Source of the DNA: Lamellibrachia satsuma
Lineage: Eukaryota > Annelida > Polychaeta > Sabellida > Siboglinidae
DNA: 64,000 bases
NCBI GenBank assembly: GCA_033239005.1
Contig: BSQZ01000006.1
Location: 4,549,501-4,613,500, forward strand
Direction of reading: 5' to 3'
Below are positions 56,448 through 64,000 of this stretch, in pieces. Position numbers and translations under genes: made by a program. Under the pieces are notes generated by a model. The model saw only the letters and a program-made list of their open reading frames with translations. It had not been told where the DNA came from and made no database searches. Position 1 is the stretch's first letter. Each line of letters begins with the position of its first letter.

Positions 56448-59400
56448 CTGCAATCATATTTAAGCAAATTAACTTTGGAAAAATGTTACATAATGGAATT
56501 GTTTGTAGACTGGAAATTTGAAGTGTTTGGTGTTTGATAGTCTGTTGAGTTCACATCAAAAATGATAATTTTGTAACATAGTTTTGGACAACTGATCATT
56601 TTACCAACAATGTTGCAAATGGAAATGTGCAAAGTTGACTACAAACCTGGACTATTATGATAATCCATTGTTAAACCTGCAGATATTTGTTGTATAAGTA
56701 GAATAACAACACATATTTATAAATACATAAACACAGATTTCTCAGTTGAAATGGAAAAGATTGGGTTATATCATAATATATTATAGCAACAATAGCATGA
56801 AACAGAAACAGTAATTAAAATTAATACTTTGCATACGTTTGTATACTTCATAATACATAGTTTGATGTCAGATATCAACAGGCAATAGTCTGACGAACAC
56901 ACTTAATACTTTAATAGAGGCAACATTCTCATGAATGTCTTAAAGGCATGGTATGCTTTATCACTGTGGTGGGGCACATTTGTATTCTGTAAGATAATAT
57001 ATTGTACAACATATGTATCTCCAGATGGCTAAATAACTTGGATAAAATGAATAATTTGTCTTTAAAATATTCAAACATTTAATTTGAGATCAGTGGGTTT
57101 TTTAATTTTCATGACAGCATTGTAATTTCTGATAAAAATTAGTAAGCATTAATTATTACATATACATATCGTCTTCAGTCTTCAATTCTGTGTGCCCATG
57201 TCCAATTCTTAAAACTTCGCATTTATCTGGGTGAAAGTGTAATTACCATTGATGGTACAATAAATAATTTTTTTTCTCAACAATTTCAGCCATAATATGG
57301 TCTAAATGTATCTCGACACTTACGTATAGCCTAGATAAATTCAACCATGCCATGCCTGAGTGATTTTCTGCAAGCGGGGATGTTGACTCATTCTTAGACG
57401 TATGATTACACTAAAATTACTAGCTGACCAGATCTGGAGGCAGAATAAAAATCATAACACTTTGCTGTCATTCCATCGTGCTAGGAACACATATGTCAGT
57501 GCACTGAAACAAACGAACCTGTCACCTTTCTCATTTAATCCTCGGAAGCTAAGGGTGATTCAAAGAAATTATTTGTCCTAATCAACATCCTGTGTGATAA
57601 GAAGCAGAGTAATCCATTGCCTCAACATGATTCTGTGGAAAACCATGTCAACGAATTTGGTAACTATTTTAATGATAAAAATAGCAGATGCAATTCGGAT
57701 GAATATTGGTGTTACCGAACCACCTTTAAACCATCCAGAGAGGGTGTGTGTGATAACTTTTGCATTAGTCTCCGAGGATGATGTGCCACAAGTTGGTTAT
57801 ATAATCTAAGACTACCAGGTGTGCTCTTGACCCTATGCCTACCAAGCTGGTCAAGGAGAGTATTGAGGAATTACTGCCACTCCTCATGCACATCATCAAT
57901 CACTCTATTGCCACTCCTCATGCACATCATCAATCACTCTATTGCCAGTGGGGAATTTCCACACGAATGGAAGACTGCACCTGTAGTGCCGCTGCATAAA
58001 AACGCAGGAATGGATATTATTCCGAAAAACTATCGCCCTATGTCGAATCTCCAATATGTGTCCAAACTAACTGAGCGGGCTGTCGTAAACCAATTTTGTT
58101 TCATTCAGAATGTGGATTTCCATCGCCACCTTATCAGTCTGCTTACCGAGCAGTGCATTCTACCGAAACTGCTCTCGTTAAGGTACAGTCTGCCATTCTT
58201 TTTAACACAGACCAACAGAAGGTAACACAACTGGTTTTAATTGATTCGTCATCGGATTTTTATAACGTGGATCATGACATTTTGCTTAATATCATGAATT
58301 GCAAAAAAACTTATTCCTGCTTTGGTCCATAGCCACATTGATAATGCAATGCATTGCTGATCGGTTTGCCAAACTACCTAATAAAGACAGATGGTGCAGA
58401 ACACTGCAGCCAGAGTGTTGTGTAGAGTTGGTAAATATGGCACATAACTCCTACACTTCATTGGTTGCCAGTTGAGTTTCACATTATATACAAAGTGTGC
58501 TTGCTGACTTTTAATGCACTAAATCGTTGTGGTCCACAGTATCTGTCAGAAATGTTGACTACTAGAAATGTCCATTATGGACAGAGATCCCATGAGGCTC
58601 TCACATTCAATATACTATGGACAAAGCAGAAAACTCTGGGGATCGCGCTTTTAAAGTGGCTGCACCTAAACTATGGAATTCCCTACCTGAAGACGCACAC
58701 AGTAGCAATGATGTCAGTGTTTTAAAGAGTAAATTGAAGACTCACCATTTTAGCATAGCATATAACTAAGTTATTAATTTTAGTCATTTAAATAGTTTTA
58801 CTTCTTATAATCATTTGTGTTATGGTATTTGTTTTTACTGTTTTGGCATTTTACTATACCATTTCTTTTACTGTACAGCACCACAGAATACCATTGTATA
58901 GATATGGTGCTATAGAAATTAATAAACATTTACCAATATACGAATGAGTATCTCAGTTCAAAACTTAGGGAGAATGTGTGACCGGCACATTCAGCTGATG
59001 TCAGTGCCTAGGACTCTATGTCGGCATCTAAGAGTTACATAATACATAGAATAAAAAACTTATGGTTGAAACTGTCTAATTTGTTAAATATTTTCTAACT
59101 AGATTGGCTATGTATTGTTATAATCAAAGACACATTATTTGTTGCAATTCCTCAATTGCATCTGAATATATCATATTGTCATAGGACACTGAAGACATAA
59201 GTCATAAGGTGCTAGTCACTTACCTTCGATAGGCACAATAGACTCCGACCACAATCAGAATTATCAATGCAGGGATGAATATTCCTAGGGCCACCTTGCC
59301 ACCAGAACTTATTCCCTGAGAACCACTACTCTTGGGTTTAGCTGTTGTAGTCACATCACTATTTTCACTTTTGTTGGGTTCTGCTGTTGCAGTCACATAA

Positions 59401-60496
59401 TTTTTGTTGGGTTCTGCCGTTGACATAGTCACATCACTTTCGTTGGGTTTTCCTGATGCAGTCATATCACCTGTGTTGGATGTTGTTGTTGAAGTCACAT
59501 CACTTGGGTTGTTATCTGCTGTTGTTTTATCTGGGATGGGCGTTGTTGTAGTCACATGACTTGGACTGGATATTGTTGGTGCAGACACATGAGTTGTGGT
59601 TGAAGTAGACTCATTGTTTGGAACCAGAGTCAGAGTAATAGTTGTGTCTTCTCGACTATTTGTTGTTTCATTGGTTTCTATAGCTGTGGTAATTTCAACA
59701 TCTGTGATAGTGCTTACTCCCAGCGAAGGCATGGAGGTGGCCGTCGCATTTGTGTCTACTACTACAATTGCAAAAGAAAGCAGTATAGAATATAGCGATT
59801 AATTAAACATTAAATACAGACCATGGAAAATGCAGACGTAACACAGTCAGTGCTATAAGCAAGAGCACCAGCATGTGCCATACATAAATATTCAAGTTTC
59901 TTGAATTATTTACATTTTTCTATGTCTGATTTATGTGTGTACCAGATGATACGTCATGATTATACCCTAAGTATATTTATACATGATGTTTAATCTATTG
60001 TCTAAAACACTGTTTGTAACTGTTTTCTGTGCAGAATGCATTTTCAGTTCCTTATCTCACTGTGATATCCACCAATCACATGTATGCATGCACGTGCATG
60101 CACACGCATGCATGCAGGGTTTTTAAGGGTCAGTTCATATGGACAGTACAAAGTTTCATACGGGCAACATTTTTGGAAAACTGGAAATGCACTCACTAAA
60201 ATTTAAAGTTAGCATAATTTGTATCCATGAAAGCTGGCTAAGCCTAAGCCAAGGGAACAGGAAGACATGTTTCATATCAAACTAGAAAATGATAATTGCA
60301 TTACTCAGGGGAAAACATATATATATATTGTCACGGCTATTGCAGTCATCATTACTATGTTTGTTGTTTGAATAAATTTATTGTACTGTATTGTATGATA
60401 AGGCTAAAACAAAGCCGGCTAACCACGCATGAATGAAAAATACTCACCAACATCACAGCACACCAAAGTGACTAAAATAATTGTAAACGAAAACAT
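56357..60496 (-). CDS. Gene B: short mucin-like type I membrane protein, 225 residues
   Basis: Exons 60496-60448, 59761-59224 and 56447-56357 join to 678 bases (225 codons plus TAG) with the same phases as gene A (1 and 2). In order: signal peptide (1-16, MFSFTIILVTLVCCDV); a Thr/Ser/Asn-rich ectodomain of about 150 residues with Asn-glycosylation sequons (NAT, NET, NES); SSGGK; a transmembrane helix (173-194); YRRKK; and a tail with YLTL (204-207). The NPxY motif of gene A is NPTD here (218-221). The ectodomain lacks the 12-residue array but keeps short DVTTTAKP and AEPNKS-type repeats. Intron 2 holds a plus-strand LINE. Same inferred surface-mucin role as gene A. Confidence 0.82.
57390..58935 (+). 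mobile_element. L2/CR1-like LINE fragment in gene B intron 2
   Basis: Plus-strand frames in order: NPRKLRVIQRNYLS; DAIRMNIGVTEP; LLPLLMHIINHSIASGEFPH, then EWKTAPVVPLHKNAG and NYRPMSNL (RT fingers); YQSAYRAVHSTETALVKVQ; LVLIDSSSDFYNVDHDILL (motif A; the Ala of the usual AFD is Asp); then LPVEFHIIYKVCLLTFNALN, GPQYLSEML and FKVAAPKLWNSLPED (thumb and C terminus). Frameshifted at least three times and missing the palm FADD. Ends near an AATTAATAAACATT tail. It accounts for intron 2 of gene B being 2.8 kb against 0.6 kb in gene A. Confidence 0.82.
59224..59761 (-). CDS. Gene B exon 2: ectodomain and transmembrane helix
   Basis: The acceptor is one of three AGs in CAATTGTAGTAGTAGAC, all in the same frame. 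The first gives Val-Val-Asp-Thr, and the second gives Val-Asp-Thr, closest to Val-Asp-Ser of gene A. The donor GTAAGTGAC follows CGA AG. The first ATG inside the exon (59732) is not the start. Confidence 0.82.
60079..60117. repeat. GCATGCAC-rich palindromic tract
   Basis: Imperfect repeats of the palindrome GCATGC within gene B intron 1. Confidence 0.75.
60448..60496 (-). CDS. Gene B exon 1: signal peptide
   Basis: ATG TTT TCG... 16 codons plus G, then donor GTGAGTATT. FSFTIILVTLVC aligns with VSFTVLVLVTLVC of gene A. Continuing the open frame past the donor gives unrelated residues. Confidence 0.75.
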
Positions 60497-60645
60497 AATT
60501 GTTGACGTATATAACTAGTACTCGTAGTTTACAGTTCTTGTGACACTTCTGACGACAACAGCCATCTGACAACGTTTTTATAACATCACGCACTTTTAAG
60601 ACGTTAACTTCCAGCACAGGAAGTGGAACTTTGACCTGAACGCTC
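60497..60645 (-). promoter_or_regulatory. Gene B 5' flank conserved with gene A
   Basis: Counterpart of 47416-47560. Contains ACAGGAAGT (ETS-type core) and TTGACCTGAA (nuclear-receptor half-site). The same TTGACCTGAA lies at the matching distance above gene A. Confidence 0.5.
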
Positions 60646-60785
60646 TGAACTGAACAATAGTCACGCTTACCTACAGAGCCAGAGGGGGTCACTCGTAGAA
60701 TATCCCGAGACGGATGTGCGTATACACAAAAACGAGAAAGGGATATTTTTTAAAGAATTAAAGGGAGGGAGGGAGGGAGGAGGGA

Positions 60786-60854
60786 GCGAGGTGCAATGAA
60801 AAGAAAGCGCAGAAGAATATTTTTTTCTGCGTTTTCTTTTCATTGCCCGCTCGC
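60786..60854. other. Long near-perfect hairpin (22-bp stem plus 5-bp basal stem)
   Basis: Arms GCAATGAAAAGAAAGCGCAG... (60793-60814) and the inverse (60825-60846) differ at one place, which is a G-U wobble as RNA. A 10-base AT-rich loop joins them. Basal GCGAG/CTCGC pairs across a small internal loop. A GGGA repeat (60763-60785) precedes it. Confidence 0.75.
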
Positions 60855-61206
60855 CCGAAGACGCCGAATTTATCACATAGCTAGGTATATTACAAAAAAA
60901 TTCTAAATTGTCTTATAATAATTTAAACACTTCTATCTGATAGAGTATGTTATGCCATTTATCACCCTTTTTTAATTTTTTCAATATCTTTATTATTTGC
61001 GAAGTTATTCCACTTTTTGGCTTCAAAAAAGGGTCTATTTTGTACATTGGAATCGAGTCCATTTCTTGTGACCATTATGTTTGGTGGCTGAGCTACCATT
61101 GAATGCAGGGGATCATGGCATTGTGTGAACTAATGTGGCATTATGTGAACTAATGAAGATATTGAGGTGTAATAAAAAGACCCGAAGATGTTTACCTAAC
61201 AATGTG

Positions 61207-61521
61207 TGACCTTGACATGACCTTGCAATGACCTACTTATATTGACCTTGACGTATAATGACCTATTTATGCTTAAAATTGCGTAATTATTAATATAGTA
61301 ATTATGCATGACATGTGGGATCAGGGAGGGGTGTAAGGGAGAATTAACGTACATGTACACGTGGACCTTAATACAAATTAATGACCTAATTGATTACATC
61401 GTGACCTTTGACCTAATTACGTGTCTTAATGGCCTAATCATTTTTAATTAAGTCTGGAATGGGATCCTATAAAGTCAATGGAGGCTGTAATTGTTGAATA
61501 TAATATTGACCTTAGTGACCT
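61207..61521 (+). promoter_or_regulatory. Cluster of ten TGACCT nuclear-receptor half-sites
   Basis: TGACCT starts at 61207, 61218, 61229, 61243, 61259, 61382, 61402, 61409, 61507 and 61516, all in one orientation. The first three are exactly 11 bp apart. 61402-61414 is a perfect DR1 and 61507-61521 a perfect DR3. TGACCTTGA (ERR/SF1-type) occurs at 61207 and 61243. It lies about 0.7-1 kb upstream of gene B. Confidence 0.5.
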
Positions 61522-61540
61522 GATTATTTAACTTCCATAG

Positions 61541-61643
61541 GGTGGGGCAAGGAGTCCCTTGGGGTAAGACGACCTTCGTATTTCCAATATAAAAAATCTG
61601 CATTTACAGTTCTCTTGCGTGGCTGGGGGCGTCTTGCCCCACC
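61541..61643. repeat. Short inverted repeat GGTGGGGCAAG ... CTTGCCCCACC
   Basis: Perfect 11-bp inverted pair (61541-61551, 61633-61643) around an 81-bp core. Possible miniature element or stem; no target duplication identified. Confidence 0.5.
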
Positions 61644-61859
61644 TGATTTGGTAAATATACAATCTATCAATGTAACATCTATCAGTTCATTTAGACTCGT
61701 TTATCATGAGTCAACAAAGGGAAGGATACGTTAAATTATGCAAAATTGTTCGCCCCACTCTTCGTCTCTGGGGCGAAAGTCGACACCGGGTTTTACTAAC
61801 TCGCCAATTTCAATTTGGGCTTTCCGTAGCCAAATGGCTACGGAACTAATAACTTAAGT

Positions 61860-62420
61860 TTTAAAATCGATACACACTAACCGTTTCACATATGTATTCC
61901 GTGACATACAACCGACACTTAGGCGTCAAGAAACTGAAGAAATGTGCTCCAAATAATTATTTATGAGTACATTTATCGGTCACACAGAAAAGATTTCATA
62001 AATAGCCGCCATACTGTGCACGTGATGTTGCCTTTGGGTGAAATGATCAAACGCGATTTCGTGTAGAATGAGACCAGAATGGGCCAGCAGCACAGACATA
62101 AACAAAACACCCGTTAGTAAGTTAGTAGTTTATAGGGGCATTATTAATGAGGTAACTCTATGGCCGGCAGATGGCAATTCTTAGCGTGACCTTATATAGA
62201 TCTATGGAAATCCCGTTTGCTATTCTCGCTCACAACAACATCCGGTTATATACAAACTTTGACAAGCACATGCGTTCTGACAAAAAGGTAATAATTTCAC
62301 ACTTTTACATGGTTATTGTCAGGTAACTTTAGTGATATACATATAAGAATGCATACAGACACGAAATACGTGTTTATTGCTCTGTTTATGGCGTTTTTGT
62401 AAGGTTTCACGTTTCATGAA
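61860..62420. repeat. Dispersed repeat R1, copy 2
   Basis: Shares ordered blocks with 7070-7395. A segment at about 62080-62165 interrupts the match and itself resembles pieces at 47850 and 48768. Confidence 0.5.
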
Positions 62421-62664
62421 AATACTTACGCTTTTGATGAAGGAGATCTTCGCCCCTACTACAGCAACAGCCAGATAGAAAAAAATTGTAGGGCGATTGA
62501 TTTTGCCTACGTTAAATTGGCACTAGACGAGGATGCACAGAACGAAAAGACGCATTGAAGAATCCATAGAGAAGAAGCATCAGCACCAGTAGCGAGGACG
62601 AAGCATGGCCGTGTGTCACACGCGGCGAGCCTTTCGTGAAGTATAAACCTCGGGAGTGCGAGTT
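62421..62664 (-). other. Possible first exon of an unrecognised minus-strand gene
   Basis: On the minus strand a frame opens at an ATG near 62565, reads a hydrophobic MRLFVLCILV, meets TAG, then stays open through FFYLAVAVVGAKISFIKS to a strong donor GTAAGTATT near 62430. It could be a non-coding or uORF-bearing first exon, or a pseudogene. Weak. Confidence 0.25.
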
Positions 62665-62667
62665 GTA

Positions 62668-63640
62668 AGGGAGACAGGGGCTAGTTGTTCCAATTTTCAA
62701 TTGAAGTCACTTTTTGTGATAAGTATGTTACATGTATTATTTATATCACCATATACGTTAAATTTATTATTCATGGTAATAAAAATATACCATGCCATTG
62801 ATATTCATTGAAGATATGTAAAGTTTCCCAGACGCGGTTTACTGTGACAACTAGCCCCGTAAGCGGGGCAAGTTGTTACATCATATGCGGCTCGTTGTTA
62901 CAGCAAAGAACGTGTGGATCGCAAAGCACGTGTCACTCGTACATGTTAATGTGTTACATTGATTGGATTATACACACTTATACATGTTATACACATTGTA
63001 CATAAGAATGCAAGTGTCCACAGCTTCATATATTAAGCTTTTCATTTTTAATTACCAAAGGGCACTCATTATTACATAACAGCAACTGTGAATTGAATAT
63101 AAATTATTGAATGGAGTATAAAATAGTGTATGGCAATATATATATATAATGCGACTTCTACTTGACTGAACGTAAATGCGAACGAACATCCACATTTCAA
63201 TGTATTGTGCAGCATTTATTAATTGCTCAAATAGGGTTGTGCCATAAAAAAGTAACAAGATTTAACAAGATTGCCATCCAAGGCATAACACTAAGACGGC
63301 AAGTGGACTAGGAAGCCATTGGCTTATCGAGAGTCCAACAACAATTTTTAATTTATGTGATATTTATGAATTTTTTGTGACGCTGCTAGCATTTACAATA
63401 GTGTTTATAAACCAGTACCTAGACTTCACAATTGAAACAAAGCGTTCACATATCGTGGTTAAATACATTTTGTTCTTTCAGTCATTGTCAGCACACGCTG
63501 GCTGATTCATCGGTACGAGCCGCCCGAACGTTGTTACAGTTGTATCAACTTGCCCCAATACAATTGCGGCAACTTGCCCCAATAACAAATCCTGAATTTC
63601 AGTTTAACTGGTATAACCCATTATAATATATAGTAGTCAT
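62668..63640 (-). mobile_element. Transposon family A, copy 4 (inverted, far end missing)
   Basis: Starts GGGAGACAGGGGCTAGTTGT, followed by TTTTCAATTGAAGTCACTTT as in copies 2 and 3, then CCCCGTAAGCGGGGCAAGTT. It carries the CR1 tail in reverse at about 63240-63340, as copy 2 does. Similarity ends near 63640 without the other terminus. Confidence 0.75.
63240..63340 (-). mobile_element. CR1-type LINE 3' tail inside transposon copy 4
   Basis: Minus strand reads GGACTCTCGATAAGCCAATG and the GATGGCAA word, with the same position and polarity relative to the element as in copy 2. Confidence 0.7.
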
Positions 63641-63645
63641 CAGGG

Positions 63646-64000
63646 ATGAGTTCAAATACTGGAGTACTTGTGTGCTTAAGTACAATAAGTACTATACTTG
63701 GACTTGTACTTATACTTGTCATTTTGCTGAGTGCAGTACTTGTACTTAATCATGGCCGTCAAAGTACTTGGACTTGGTAAGTGCTTTTCCAAATACTTTT
63801 TTATGTTTTCGTTAAATGATTTATTCTATCTCAAGAATTTAAACAAATAGCTGCAATGAAAAAGACCGTATGTTTATTGTTATTTTGCACAAAGCATCAT
63901 GACATGAAACATAACTGATGGTGCAATGTCTACAATAACAAGTGGTAATAATACATAGTTAATAAACTGTAGTGATGATCACCGTAATTGATCACACTGT
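63646..64000. mobile_element. Possible hAT-like terminus running off the window
   Basis: CAGGGATGAGTTCAAATACT is followed by dense AAGTACTTG / ACTTGTACTT words in both orientations, a subterminal-repeat pattern typical of some hAT ends. The other end is outside the window. Low confidence. Confidence 0.3.

Noticed and set aside
59220..59732. Gene B starting at the internal ATG at 59732
   Set aside because: The homologous signal-peptide exon at 60496, with matching phase and acceptor, shows this Met is internal.

Overview
This is an animal nuclear genome window, most likely from a marine invertebrate. The exact group cannot be fixed from the sequence alone. The evidence is spliced genes with GT-AG introns and matching phases, AATAAA poly(A) signals, CR1-type LINEs with PHD and esterase remnants, Kolobok-like and hAT-like DNA transposons, many microsatellites and long introns. 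There are no bacterial-style operons, and most long open frames are low-complexity repeats or antisense shadows.

Three host genes can be assembled from splice sites. (1) A plus-strand calmodulin-like gene has six coding exons (146-160, 13360-13390, 19128-19271, 21533-21657, 22223-22334, 23250-23281). They join without a frame break into 152 residues with four EF-hand positions, the second of which has lost its ligands. (2, 3) Two minus-strand paralogues, gene A (47415 to 34446) and gene B (60496 to 56357), each have three coding exons with identical phases (1, then 2). Each encodes a short signal peptide, a Thr/Ser/Pro-rich mucin-like ectodomain, one transmembrane helix and a conserved 29-residue tail. 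The ectodomain of A is a 12-residue coding minisatellite (711 residues in total), whereas B is short (225 residues). The duplication includes the 5' flank and about 4 kb of 3' UTR, down to the same poly(A) signal.

Layout: 1-160 promoter and first exon of the EF-hand gene; 161-13359 its first intron, with a 3.1 kb satellite at 10034-13134; 13391-19127 second intron, with a CR1 3' half and a complete non-autonomous hAT-like element; 19272-21532 third intron, mostly a G-rich 29-bp minisatellite; 22364-22927 a complete short transposon in intron 5; 23.8-30.2 kb intergenic, with two copies of a second transposon family, a foldback repeat and a TTAGGG-like tract; 30.2-47.4 kb gene A, whose first intron holds a CR1 element carrying a nested TTAA/THAP transposon; 47.6-52.3 kb intergenic, with LINE debris; 52.4-60.5 kb gene B, whose second intron holds another LINE; 60.6-64 kb upstream sequence with a hairpin, a striking TGACCT cluster and another transposon copy.

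The most unusual signal is the origin of the 22-bp satellite. Its unit equals the outermost 20 bp of a dispersed transposon's terminal inverted repeat plus the TA target dinucleotide. The array starts exactly at the right end of one such element, so a transposon end appears to have been amplified about 140 times in place.
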